Origin: an uncultured Spirochaetales bacterium
Lineage (GTDB): Bacteria > Spirochaetota > Spirochaetia > Sphaerochaetales > Sphaerochaetaceae
Reading direction: 5' to 3'
Assembly: GCA_902797395.1 (NCBI GenBank)
Contig: CADBSO010000057.1
Coordinates: 1-38,011, forward strand
DNA: 38,011 nt
Position numbers and translations under genes: made by a program. This document shows positions 24,604 to 33,313 of the stretch, one piece after another; within the stretch, counting starts at the first letter, position 1, and each line of letters begins with the position of its first letter. The notes beneath the pieces are model-generated. The model searched no databases and had not been told where the DNA came from. It saw only the letters and a program-made list of their open reading frames with translations.

Positions 24604-26499
24604 ATGAACAAGAAACTAATTGTAATAAGTTGCGTCGCAATTCTGATAATCCTTCCTTTGTTCATATTTTTCGTCAACAGGAGCAATCAAGCGCGCGCGA
24701 GGGAAGAAGCTCGCAAGCAGGAGGCTGCTGCAAGCGCGGTTGCCGGCGACTCGACTGGCTCCAGCGTTTCCAATACCGGAAAATCCGATTTGGATTTGAT
24801 AAGCGAGCCGTTCCCGCTTTCGCTTGAAGCTGCCGGCTTGGAGCCGGAGAGGAAATCTGTTGTATTGAAGAACGGAATATACACGGTGACCTTTGACACC
24901 AAAGGCGCAAGCGTATCATCCGTGGTGTTGAATGAATACAAGGAAAACGGCGGTGATCTTGAGATGATATGCAAGACTGTGCCTGACAGCAAGGCATTCA
25001 TGCTCTACCGCGGCTCGGATCTCAGGAATCCGATCGACGAAGTATTTGATATCGAAAGGCAAACGCCGGATAGCATAACATTCAGGCGCGATTACAATCT
25101 GAACGGAAAGAATGTGACCCTGCGCAAGACATTCGTTTTGTCCGAGCAGTATATGCTTAAGCTGAATACGAGCATATCCGGTCTGTCACAAGCTGATTTG
25201 GATTCGTTCGGCTCAAGCGTTTACACATTGGAGTTCGCTCCGTTTTTGGGACCGGCGCCTTCGGCAGGCGACAAGGGCCGCTCTTCGGCCGATGCGAGAA
25301 GCTTTTACATTCTTGATACTGGAAGGACGGTTCGATCCTTCATATTCTTCAAGAAGAAGGATGGCAAGAAGAGGGGAATCAATTTCGATGGATCATCCAA
25401 AAGCGTTTTTTCATATAAGAACGGATTCGATTGGTTTGAATGGACTGGAAAGTACTTTTCCGCTGTCATGATTCCCGCTGATAGGGACGGGTTCGCCGTA
25501 TCGGTTTATAAAAGAAGCGCGCATGATAACAGCATCTATTTGATGAGAAACAATTCGCTTAAGCCTTCTTCGGATGGCTCGCTGGCGATATCCGATGATG
25601 TATACGCTTATATCGGGCCGCAGCTCAAGGACAGGCTTCAGCGTTTTGATTATAAGGAAGATAACGATTTCGGACTTAAGGATTTGTCGCTGTCCAAGGC
25701 AATGGAGGGTGGTGGCGCTTTCCCATGGCTTCAGAATATCCTTAAATTCCTTATGAAGATTTTCTATAGGTGGATACCGAATTGGGGGGTATCGATAATA
25801 CTTCTCACATTGCTGATAAAGCTTTTGCTGTATCCGTTGAATTCCAGAAGCGCCAGGTCGGCAGCGGCGATGCAGAAGATCGCGCCGCGTTTGGAGGAAA
25901 TCAGAAAGGAGTATAAGGATGATCCTCAGGCCCAGAATCAGGCTATAATGGCATTGTACAAGAAGCACAATGTCTCGCCATTCTCATCCCTTCTTCCGAT
26001 GATAATACAGCTTCCGATACTGTTTGCTGTTTATGGCTTGCTCAATAAGCATTTTGAGCTGAGAGGCGCAATGTTCATACCTGGTTGGATAGAGGATCTT
26101 TCCATTCCGGAAACCGTATGCGTTTTGCCTTTTAGCCTTCCGTTTTTGGGAAATCAGGTGCATATATTGCCGGTGATATACGGTTTGAGCATGGTGTTTT
26201 CAATGATATGGACTCAGCGTCAGAGCACAGCCGGTCAGACGAAGGGATTCCAGAAGTTCATGATTTACGGCTTGCCGATAATATTGTTCTTTTCCTTGTA
26301 TGGCGTCTCTTCCGGATTGCTGGTTTATTGGACCGTTATGAATATTCTCTCGATTTTGCAGCAGATTTACGAGAACGGCAAACTCAGAAAGGCTGATGCT
26401 GCGGAAAAATCGGCTGAGAATGGCTCTTTGGGAAAGGATGATCCGAATTATAGGGTCTTGCCGCCTAAAGCCAAGAAAAACAAGAAGAATAGGAGATAA
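24604..26499 (+). CDS. yidC: Membrane protein insertase YidC
   Basis: YidC, 631 residues, inserts and folds inner-membrane proteins alone or with SecYEG. An N-terminal helix (residues about 4-23) precedes a large periplasmic P1 domain, as in Gram-negative type YidC. The conserved C-terminal core starts near IPNWGVSIILLTLLIKLLLY, with the hydrophilic-groove Arg replaced by Lys (LLIKLLLYPL). The cytoplasmic loop ALYKKHNVSPFSSLLPM and later helices are complete, ending in a basic tail KAKKNKKNRR that may contact the ribosome. ATG 24604 follows rnpA by 9 bases. Confidence 0.97.
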   Translation: MNKKLIVISCVAILIILPLFIFFVNRSNQARAREEARKQEAAASAVAGDSTGSSVSNTGKSDLDLISEPFPLSLEAAGLEPERKSVVLKNGIYTVTFDTKGASVSSVVLNEYKENGGDLEMICKTVPDSKAFMLYRGSDLRNPIDEVFDIERQTPDSITFRRDYNLNGKNVTLRKTFVLSEQYMLKLNTSISGLSQADLDSFGSSVYTLEFAPFLGPAPSAGDKGRSSADARSFYILDTGRTVRSFIFFKKKDGKKRGINFDGSSKSVFSYKNGFDWFEWTGKYFSAVMIPADRDGFAVSVYKRSAHDNSIYLMRNNSLKPSSDGSLAISDDVYAYIGPQLKDRLQRFDYKEDNDFGLKDLSLSKAMEGGGAFPWLQNILKFLMKIFYRWIPNWGVSIILLTLLIKLLLYPLNSRSARSAAAMQKIAPRLEEIRKEYKDDPQAQNQAIMALYKKHNVSPFSSLLPMIIQLPILFAVYGLLNKHFELRGAMFIPGWIEDLSIPETVCVLPFSLPFLGNQVHILPVIYGLSMVFSMIWTQRQSTAGQTKGFQKFMIYGLPIILFFSLYGVSSGLLVYWTVMNILSILQQIYENGKLRKADAAEKSAENGSLGKDDPNYRVLPPKAKKNKKNRR

Positions 26500-26504
26500 G
26501 GAAT

Positions 26505-27227
26505 ATGAATTTGGAATTTGATGGAGCTACTGAGAAGGAGGCTGTTCAGAATGCTATTGATGAGCTCAGGATCCAGGATTTTGAATATGAGATAATTTCC
26601 GAAACAAAGCGCGGGCTGTTCAAGAAGCCTTCTGTAAGGATAAGGGTTCTGATTGACGAGTCGGCCGCTGCGAAAGAGGATAAGCCGGCTGCTTTACAGA
26701 CAGCCAAGCCGTTTGAGAGTGAAGACGATGGTGAGGAGGAGATGGTGCCCAGCGCGACTGGAGAGCCGGAAAGCGATATGGAGAAGGATGTCGTGTCGTA
26801 TATAATCGGGCTTTCGGACAGGATGGGCGTCAAGTTCAAGCCGGAGATCGTGTCAAGGGGAAGCAAGGGGAAGATCGTCATGAACCTGCAAACCGAAGAA
26901 GGCTCCTTTGTCATAGGCTATAAGGGGGAAAGGCTTGATGCGATACAGATCATCGTAAGCGCCTATATGCTTAGGAAGTATTCGGAAAGCGGCATTAAGA
27001 TTGTTTTGGATGTGGACGGATATCGTCAGGATAGGATGCAGAAGGTCTTGAAGGAATCCGTTTTTCAGGCGAAGAAGGTGAAAAGCACTGGAAGGTCGGT
27101 TTTTCTTGAACCGCTCAATTCATATGAAAGGCGCGCCGTGCATAAGGCTGTTGGCGATTTAGGCGGACTTATGACGGAGAGCTATGGAAACGGTCTGCTT
27201 AAGAGAATAAAGATCTTCAGAGCATAG
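26505..27227 (+). CDS. jag: RNA-binding protein Jag/KhpB
   Basis: 240 residues. Jag_N domain at 1-50 (EFDGATEKEAVQNAIDELRI, GLFKKPSVRIRV), an acidic linker, then a KH domain with IGYKGERLDAIQ and an R3H domain with PLNSYERRAVHKAV ending GNGLLKRIKIFRA. KhpB proteins bind RNA and affect envelope synthesis and cell division in Firmicutes; its targets here are unknown. The SD GGAGATAAGGA overlaps the end of yidC, so the two are probably coupled, as in most bacteria carrying this pair. Confidence 0.95.
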   Translation: MNLEFDGATEKEAVQNAIDELRIQDFEYEIISETKRGLFKKPSVRIRVLIDESAAAKEDKPAALQTAKPFESEDDGEEEMVPSATGEPESDMEKDVVSYIIGLSDRMGVKFKPEIVSRGSKGKIVMNLQTEEGSFVIGYKGERLDAIQIIVSAYMLRKYSESGIKIVLDVDGYRQDRMQKVLKESVFQAKKVKSTGRSVFLEPLNSYERRAVHKAVGDLGGLMTESYGNGLLKRIKIFRA

Positions 27228-27231
27228 GCTT

Positions 27232-28266
27232 ATGCTTGTTTTAGGAATTGAATCCTCGTGCGATGAGTGTGCGGCCGCTCTTGTGAGCGACGGCACGCAA
27301 ATCGTATCCGAGGTTGTTGCAACTCAAATTGCCAAACATCGCCCGTATATGGGTGTTGTACCCGAATTGGCTTCAAGGCTTCATGTTGAACTTATAAGCG
27401 ATGTTGTTGCAAATTGCCTGCTCAAAGGCGGAATCAGCAAGCGTGATATTGATGCGGTTGCGGTAACTTCAAAGCCAGGTCTGGTTGGTTCCCTTATTGT
27501 TGGAGTCAACTTTGCCAAGGCTTACGCATATGCCGCAGGAAAGCCTCTGATTTCTGTAGATCATATTCTAGCGCATTTGTATGCTTCCCAGATGGTTGAG
27601 CGTCTTGATTATCCTTATCTGGGAGTTCTGGTCTCGGGGGGGCATACTTTGATTTCAGTTGTCCGTGATTTCAACGACATAGAGATACTGGGATCCAGCA
27701 TAGATGATGCGATAGGAGAGGTGTACGACAAGGTTGCTAAATTTTATGACATAGGATATCCAGGTGGCGTTGTAATTGACAGAAAGTCCGCAGAGGGCGA
27801 TCCCAATGCTTTTGCATTTCCTTTTCCAAAACTCGATCCGAAGCTGTATAGGAAATACGATATGAGCTTTAGCGGGCTGAAGTCCGCTGTGATAAATCAA
27901 AAAGGCAAATTCCTCAAGGCTGGAGCTCAGGATACCATAGTCAATCTTTGCGCATCGTTTCAGAAAGCTATCATAGGAATCATATTCGATAAGATCAGAA
28001 TCGCCATATCCGAAACATCAATCCCGCGTGTTTGCGTTGGCGGGGGCGTAGCTGCCAATTCGCTTTTGCGCAATAGCGTGCTGAGCCTCAGAAACGAAGG
28101 CGTTCATGTTTCGATTCCTCCAATAAGGTATTGCACGGATAATGCTGCGATGGTTGCTGGCATAGGCAGCGAATATTACAGCAAGGGGCTTTTTGCTGAT
28201 ATGAGTCTTAGTCCTGAACCTAGAGTTGATAGATTCAAGGGATTCATTAGAAAGCAGTCGAATTAA
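27232..28266 (+). CDS. tsaD: tRNA N6-threonylcarbamoyladenosine transferase TsaD
   Basis: TsaD, 344 residues, transfers threonylcarbamoyl from TC-AMP to A37 of ANN-decoding tRNAs, with TsaB and TsaE (not in this window). ASKHA-fold motifs: GIESSCDECAAALV, GVVPELASRLH, the metal-binding histidines in VDHILAHLYA, SGGHT and GGGVAANSLLR. The protein is full length. It is the last gene of the cluster, 4 bases after jag, and convergent with polA. The likely TC-AMP synthase lies at 33314-34312. Confidence 0.96.
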   Translation: MLVLGIESSCDECAAALVSDGTQIVSEVVATQIAKHRPYMGVVPELASRLHVELISDVVANCLLKGGISKRDIDAVAVTSKPGLVGSLIVGVNFAKAYAYAAGKPLISVDHILAHLYASQMVERLDYPYLGVLVSGGHTLISVVRDFNDIEILGSSIDDAIGEVYDKVAKFYDIGYPGGVVIDRKSAEGDPNAFAFPFPKLDPKLYRKYDMSFSGLKSAVINQKGKFLKAGAQDTIVNLCASFQKAIIGIIFDKIRIAISETSIPRVCVGGGVAANSLLRNSVLSLRNEGVHVSIPPIRYCTDNAAMVAGIGSEYYSKGLFADMSLSPEPRVDRFKGFIRKQSN

Positions 28267-28283
28267 TGATTTTTTTCAAAGAG

Positions 28284-28297
28284 ATAACATATGTTAT
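28284..28297. promoter_or_regulatory. 14-bp perfect palindrome
   Basis: ATAACATATGTTAT, in the gap between convergent tsaD and polA. Its size suits a dimeric DNA-binding protein, but no promoter lies nearby and an AT-rich chance palindrome is possible. Confidence 0.25.
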
Positions 28298-28302
28298 ATA
28301 AT

Positions 28303-28376
28303 AGAGGTTTTTCAAAGAACGCTCTGTTTCAAAATAGGTTTCGCATCATTTGAAACGGGTTTTTTGAAAAACCTCT
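28303..28376. terminator. Nested inverted repeat, probable bidirectional terminator
   Basis: Outer arms AGAGGTTTTTCAAA (28303-28316) and TTTGAAAAACCTCT (28363-28376) form a 14-bp stem; inner arms GTTTCAAA (28326-28333) and TTTGAAAC (28349-28356) form a second. T-rich and A-rich tracts lie on each side. It sits exactly between the ends of tsaD (+) and polA (-), so ending both transcripts is the simplest role. Confidence 0.6.
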
Positions 28377-31042
28377 TATAATTCGCCCCAGTTATCGCCA
28401 TCAGAGGCATTGGTCTTGAGAGGAACGAGGAGTTTCGCTGAATTTTCCATTTCGGATTTTATTATCGATTTGGCATCTTCAACATTATCGTTCTTGGCTT
28501 CCGCTATTATCTCATCATGAACGGTCAGCAGCATTTTGGCTTTTTTCCCGTTGGATTCCAGCGCCTTGGCGGTTTTGAGAATCGCAATTTTCATTATGTC
28601 TGCAGCTTCGCCTTGTATGGTGCTGTTCAAAGCTTGCCTCTCGGCTTTTTGCATTATAACCTTGTTTGGATTTGTTATGTCGCTTAGGAATCGCTTGCGT
28701 CCGAATTCCGTCATGACATATCCGGTTTGTTTCGCCTCGTCTATTATTCTGTTTTTCAATTCCACAACACCTTTGAACAACCCGAAGTAGTTGTCTATGA
28801 AGTTTTGCGCTTCCTTGTTTGATATTTTCAGAATTTTGCCAAGGCTGAATGCGGACATTCCGTATATTACAGCGAAGTTTATTGTTTTCGCGCTGTCCCT
28901 GTCTTTGCTTGTGATCTTGTCGCTGTTGTAATCCGCTCCTTTGAGGGCCGCCGCGGTCGCTCTGTGAACATCCAAGTCATCGTTGAAGAATTGGCACAGG
29001 TTGGGATCCTTTGACAAATGAGCGAGAACCCTCAGCTCTATTTGCGAATAGTCGCAGCTTATGAGCTTGTGACCTTTGGATGCGGTGAAGCAGCCTCTTA
29101 TCAGATTGCCTTCCTGTGTTCTTGCTGGGATGTTCTGCAAGTTCGGCCTGACGCTGGAGAATCTTCCTGTTTGCGTTCCGGTTTGAAGAAGCGTGGTATG
29201 CATTCTTCCGTCCGAAGGACTGACATCTTCTAGCAATGTGGTCGTATATGTTTGCAGCAACTTTGTTTTCGCCTTGTAATCCAGTATGAGCGATATCACT
29301 TCGTAGTCATCGGCTAGTTCCTCAAGCACTTGCTGGTCAGTGCTGTATCCTGTTTGGGTTTTTTTTGTAAGAGGCGCTTTTACTACATTTGTCAATATGT
29401 CTTGGAGCTGCTTTGGGCTTTGGATATTGAACTCCCTTCCCACGAGTGAATATATTTTCCTTTCGAGCTCGGATGCTTCAGCACCCAATCTCGAATTTAT
29501 TTCGCGGATTTTCTCCGGATTGATTAATATTCCGTTTTGCTCCATTTCGCTTATCACTGGAATCAGCGGTTTTTCGATGCTGCTGTAGACTTCACAGAGC
29601 TTTTCCGATTCCAGTTTTTTCGCCAAAGCGCTATGGATCCTCATGATCGCTGCGGCATAGGATGAGTCCTGCGGATCATCGGATTCGTCTTCACCGGAGA
29701 AAAGGGTAGGGGTTTGTTTGGTTGTGTGATAAAGGTTCTCCCCCAAATGGCTTCTCGCGAGGGACGGTATGCTTTCCTGCGCTTTGGTGCTGTCCAGAAG
29801 GTACGATTCGACATTCACATCGTCCATAAGCCCTTTGATTGCAATGTTTCCGCACTCGTTTGCGAGCTTGTAGAGTCCTTTTGCGTCAAGCGCTATGATT
29901 TTCGATGCGTTATCGCTGATCATTCTGCAGAATGCTTTCAGATTCGCAGGGTCCTTGATGTTCAGTTTGTATGAGCTTGTGCCGTTGGTGCTGAAAAACG
30001 CTTTCGTGCGGCTTTCATTGATTAGCACTGATACCTTTTCCGAATCGTTGAATGCTTTTGATGCCAATGCGATATCGGCTTCCTTGCAATCGCATTCGTT
30101 TGCGGCGCTCGCTTCGGTTTTTTCCTTTTCTCTTGCTGTTTGCGCTTCTTTTTCGTCGAATAGGCCTTTGTCTCGCATGAATTTTCTTATTTGTCCTGCG
30201 ATTCTGATGCAGCCGGCGTCTTCCAGCGCTTTTGTTCCTGAAATGGCATTCGCTTTTTCGATTGAATAGTTGTCGAACACATCGTCTTGCAAGTCATACA
30301 GATATTTTTCGTTATCAAGGCTTACGAGTTCGAACGAGGCGAACGCATCATCCTTGCCCGCTTCGAGCTTTTTTCTGATAGCAGGTTTTACGGATTCCAA
30401 TCGCGCATATATGTCATCGATGTTTTCGTATGATGCGAGCAGTTCTCTGGCGCTTTTATCACCTACGCCGGCGACTCCCGGCACATTGTCGCTTGCGTCT
30501 CCGAGCAATGCGAGATACGATGCCATTTTTATGGGCGGAATTCCGTATTTTTCGATGACCTTGTCATCATCGTATGTTGTCCACCGCTCTTCTTTGGCGT
30601 CGCATCGCAGTTGAAACACCTTGCTGCTTGCGTTCACAAGCTGAAGGAGATCCTTGTCACCGGAAGCTATGTATATTGTTGCTTTCCCTTTGTATTTTCT
30701 TTGCAGCGAGCATATGAGATCGTCCGCTTCGTATCCGGCTTGTGATAGCACGGGTATGTTGAACGAGGAGAGTATGGATCGTATCAGATCCGTTTCCTCG
30801 TGCAGTTTCGGCGGCGTTTTCTCTCTGTTGGCTTTGTATTCCGCATATGCCTGCTTCCTTAACGTGGGTCCTCTGGAATCCATGCAAACGGCTAGATGAT
30901 TCGCTTGCGTTGTTTTCAGCAGATTCAGGAGCGAGGCGAAGAAAACCGATACGCTTGTGGTTTTTCCATTGCTGTTCAGAAGGGCAAAGAAAGCTCTGTA
31001 AATTATGTTATATCCGTCAATTATGAGAAAAATATCATCCAT
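28376..31042 (-). CDS. polA: DNA polymerase I, proofreading-deficient
   Basis: Pol I, 888 residues, for Okazaki fragment processing and repair. The N-terminal 5' nuclease is intact (LIIDGYNIIYRAFFAL, CMDSRGPTLRKQAY, GDASDNVPGVAGVGDKSA). The middle 3'-5' exonuclease domain is degenerate: the DxE pair and later metal-binding Asp residues are missing, as in many bacterial Pol I proteins. The polymerase domain keeps DYSQIELRVLAHLS, RDSAKTINFAVIYGMS and HDE. Start at ATG (31040-31042), two codons inside a TTG-initiated frame. It lies 31 bases after the small membrane protein gene and probably shares its promoter. Confidence 0.96.
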   Translation of the reverse strand: MDDIFLIIDGYNIIYRAFFALLNSNGKTTSVSVFFASLLNLLKTTQANHLAVCMDSRGPTLRKQAYAEYKANREKTPPKLHEETDLIRSILSSFNIPVLSQAGYEADDLICSLQRKYKGKATIYIASGDKDLLQLVNASSKVFQLRCDAKEERWTTYDDDKVIEKYGIPPIKMASYLALLGDASDNVPGVAGVGDKSARELLASYENIDDIYARLESVKPAIRKKLEAGKDDAFASFELVSLDNEKYLYDLQDDVFDNYSIEKANAISGTKALEDAGCIRIAGQIRKFMRDKGLFDEKEAQTAREKEKTEASAANECDCKEADIALASKAFNDSEKVSVLINESRTKAFFSTNGTSSYKLNIKDPANLKAFCRMISDNASKIIALDAKGLYKLANECGNIAIKGLMDDVNVESYLLDSTKAQESIPSLARSHLGENLYHTTKQTPTLFSGEDESDDPQDSSYAAAIMRIHSALAKKLESEKLCEVYSSIEKPLIPVISEMEQNGILINPEKIREINSRLGAEASELERKIYSLVGREFNIQSPKQLQDILTNVVKAPLTKKTQTGYSTDQQVLEELADDYEVISLILDYKAKTKLLQTYTTTLLEDVSPSDGRMHTTLLQTGTQTGRFSSVRPNLQNIPARTQEGNLIRGCFTASKGHKLISCDYSQIELRVLAHLSKDPNLCQFFNDDLDVHRATAAALKGADYNSDKITSKDRDSAKTINFAVIYGMSAFSLGKILKISNKEAQNFIDNYFGLFKGVVELKNRIIDEAKQTGYVMTEFGRKRFLSDITNPNKVIMQKAERQALNSTIQGEAADIMKIAILKTAKALESNGKKAKMLLTVHDEIIAEAKNDNVEDAKSIIKSEMENSAKLLVPLKTNASDGDNWGEL

Positions 31043-31073
31043 ATGCAAGTGCTATCCGACATGATTCGGCTTA

Positions 31074-31547
31074 TTAGATTTGAGTATTCAGATCGTTAAG
31101 GAAATCATATGCTCTTTTTCTTGCTTCCTCGTCAACGATTATTTCGTTTATGTCTTGTCTTACGTTCTTGCTCATGTCGCGCAAGTTGAAAAACGTTGCA
31201 TCAGAGGATTGGCTTTCGTTTTGGATCGCGCTATCGGATTTGGTGAAATCAACCCTTTCCGCCTTTATGTAGGCTGTATTCTGCTCCGCACTGCCGCTAT
31301 CAGGGGCGGTGGTGTTGGTTTTGGAATCGGATCCGTGAGCATTCTCTTGCGATTCGCTTGCTTTGCTTTCGTATGCGTTCCGCCTTTCGGAAACACTAGA
31401 AACGCTGCTATACTGTCCTTTTTTCACGCTGACGCCGAACAGATCCTCTGAAAGGGAAGGCACTGCGAAGAAAATTGCAAAGAATATGAATATCGGAATT
31501 GATAATACGGTAACAGGAGCTGCAATTTTTCTTTTTTCGCTTGCCAT
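31074..31547 (-). CDS. Small single-pass membrane protein, unknown
   Basis: 157 residues, no family recognised. A basic N-terminus (MASEKRK) leads to one hydrophobic helix at about residues 12-33, then a Ser/Asn/Glu-rich low-complexity stretch and a charged C-terminal helix region (DINEIIVDEEARKRAYDFLN). Topology is probably N-in with the rest outside the cytoplasm. It has a GAGGG ribosome site at rather long spacing and a promoter upstream at 31586-31614. It sits just before polA in the same direction, so the two are likely one transcript, though a functional link is not implied by sequence. Confidence 0.7.
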   Translation of the reverse strand: MASEKRKIAAPVTVLSIPIFIFFAIFFAVPSLSEDLFGVSVKKGQYSSVSSVSERRNAYESKASESQENAHGSDSKTNTTAPDSGSAEQNTAYIKAERVDFTKSDSAIQNESQSSDATFFNLRDMSKNVRQDINEIIVDEEARKRAYDFLNDLNTQI

Positions 31548-31585
31548 ATTTCAGATGAACCCTCTTTTGCAAAAAAACTTGTTAT

Positions 31586-31614
31586 ATTATAGACTAATCG
31601 GACAACTTTTTAAA
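31586..31614 (-). promoter_or_regulatory. Probable promoter of the membrane protein-polA pair
   Basis: Read on the minus strand: TTTAAA (31609-31614), 17-base spacer, TATAAT (31586-31591). The -10 box is perfect, the -35 weak. Transcription would start about 30 bases before the 31547 start codon. The inverted-repeat element copy 3 begins 6 bases upstream. Confidence 0.55.
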
Positions 31615-31619
31615 GTAAA

Positions 31620-31781
31620 TGGCGCTTCCAAAAACCTCAGATTCCGAATTCGCCAAAAGCCTTTTCGGCCATAAAACCGGCAAAAAGCCTTGAAATGCGG
31701 CAGCGTTTTCGCGTTTTCTGCTGTTTTTCCGCTTTGAAAATTCGCAGGCGTCTTTGAATTCCAAGGCTTTTGGAACTGACC
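31620..31781. repeat. Inverted-repeat intergenic element, copy 3
   Basis: About 162 bp, bounded by TGGCGCTTCCAAAA (31620-31633) and TTTTGGAACTGACC (31768-31781). It shares with copy 2 the blocks GCCTTTTCGGCC, AAAAAGCCTTGAAA and TTTGAAAAT-CGCAG in the same order and spacing. It lies between the divergent polA-side promoter and the FtsI-like gene and has no coding capacity I can support. Confidence 0.75.
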
Positions 31782-31933
31782 TGAAGGATTTTTGAAAATG
31801 ATTAGGCTCTGCCTCGTCCGTCAGTTTTCCCGACGTAGCTGATGATTATGCCTCGCTGGAGCGCAGAAGCGATCTGACGCATGGCGTTCGAGATTGCTCG
31901 CGCCTGTTGGATGGCGGTTTTGGAGATTTCCTC
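31782..31933. other. Gap before the FtsI-like gene
   Basis: No gene or convincing promoter seen. The frame of the FtsI-like protein stays open back to 31802 but has no ATG or GTG there, only a TTG at 31907. GGAG at 31922-31925 is the likely ribosome site for GTG 31934. Confidence 0.4.
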
Positions 31934-33253
31934 GTGAAAAGTAAAAACGTATATCTTGTTTATGCGGCATTGCTTGCAATGATTGTCTTTGGTGTCATGT
32001 GCCTCGTGCTTTTCAATCATTGCCGCTTCGCTTCCGATAAAGAGCTTTCGGGAGAGCAATCAATTGAGCTCATGCGAATCGCTTCGAGAAGAGGTACGAT
32101 ATTCGACAGGAACATGAACGAATTGGCCATAGACATGCCAGTGAGCAGACTCGTCCTGGATATTTCCGCCATAAATAGGGCGTCAAAGTCCGATCCGGAT
32201 GTCTTCAGCAGGGTTAATTCGGTGATTTCGCCGCATTGCTCCGTCGTTGTGACCAAGGATAGTCTGAGGGGTAGGGAGTCGGGCTATGTGGTTTTGTCGG
32301 AAAATTCCAATGCGTTTGTCAAAAACTCGATTGAGAACGACATTTTGAGGAACAATCTTGTCGGCATATTGTATTACGAAGTGGGGTATGATAGAGTGTA
32401 CAGGGACGCTTCTTCGGGTTTCAGGAAGCTTGTCGGAGGGATAGATCCGTTTGCTAGAAATGGTTTGAGCGGCATTGAGAGGGAATATGACGCATATCTG
32501 CTTTCTTCTCGTTCTGATACGGATGAAAACGAGTGCGGATCTGTTCAGCTAACCGTCGATTACGATATTTGCAAAGCGCTTTCAAAAAAGCTTTCATCGT
32601 ATGAGAGCAATATCAATATAGCTGTGTTTGATAGGGGGTCAGGGGGGCTTTTGGCCTTTTATTCCAATTGTTTCAATCAGAGCGATGCATCTGATTTGGG
32701 CGGCTATCTTGGGTTTCCGAAAGCTATGGCTGATGGCGTTTTCAATTCGGTTCGCATAGCGGGAATGCTTGAAGCTGATCCGACGTTGATAGAGGAGTAC
32801 TACTGCGATGGCAGTTCGTGCGCGGATTCGCACGGATTGGTGAACCTTAGCAATATGCTTTCATGCCAGGCAGCGATACGGAATTTGTCAAAAAACAATT
32901 ACAATCAGAATGCCATTGCCGAAAAAATGGCTAAGTTCAATATTCTCTCCCAAGATTTGCAGGGCCTGTATTCGCTTGGATTTCTTGCGTATTCGAACGA
33001 TTTCATACCTCCGATGCGTTATGTCATCAAGACTATTTCAAATGACGGGACGGAGTCGTATGCCAAAAGCGAAACCGGGTATAAGGTCGTTCTTTCCGAT
33101 GCGTCAATCGGATTTCTCCGAAATGCCCTTTCGAGACAATCAAAGAACATAAGAATATTCCGGATTGACGAATGCATTGTCATTTTCAGGCAGGATGGCG
33201 GTGTGGAGGATAGGCTGGTTAGAGATGTTTCAGATGTGCTTTCGGTTTTCTGA
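31934..33253 (+). CDS. FtsI/PBP-like protein lacking transpeptidase motifs
   Basis: 439 residues from GTG 31934. One N-terminal helix (about 6-27) and a PBP dimerisation domain starting with RRGTIFDRNMNELAIDMPVS (from residue 52), then LVGGIDPFARNGLSGIERE, typical of FtsI/PBP2. The C-terminal part aligns with a transpeptidase domain (VQLTVDYDICKALSKKL, then CDGSSCADSHGLVNL), but every catalytic motif is lost: SxxK reads GVFN (268-271), SxN reads SCQ (310-312), KTG reads ETG (380-382). It is therefore probably not a functional transpeptidase and may act as a divisome or elongasome scaffold. The frame is intact, arguing against a recent pseudogene. An alternative start is TTG 31907. Confidence 0.75.
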   Translation: MKSKNVYLVYAALLAMIVFGVMCLVLFNHCRFASDKELSGEQSIELMRIASRRGTIFDRNMNELAIDMPVSRLVLDISAINRASKSDPDVFSRVNSVISPHCSVVVTKDSLRGRESGYVVLSENSNAFVKNSIENDILRNNLVGILYYEVGYDRVYRDASSGFRKLVGGIDPFARNGLSGIEREYDAYLLSSRSDTDENECGSVQLTVDYDICKALSKKLSSYESNINIAVFDRGSGGLLAFYSNCFNQSDASDLGGYLGFPKAMADGVFNSVRIAGMLEADPTLIEEYYCDGSSCADSHGLVNLSNMLSCQAAIRNLSKNNYNQNAIAEKMAKFNILSQDLQGLYSLGFLAYSNDFIPPMRYVIKTISNDGTESYAKSETGYKVVLSDASIGFLRNALSRQSKNIRIFRIDECIVIFRQDGGVEDRLVRDVSDVLSVF

Positions 33254-33313
33254 TGACATCTCTGGCTTTGTTTCGCAAGAGCCAAAACCTCAGGCTTTGC
33301 GCCTATCCAAACC

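Noticed and set aside
31802..31933. Open frame continuous with and upstream of the FtsI-like gene
   Set aside because: It has no ATG or GTG start and no helix or motif; GTG 31934 with GGAG fits the membrane anchor better.
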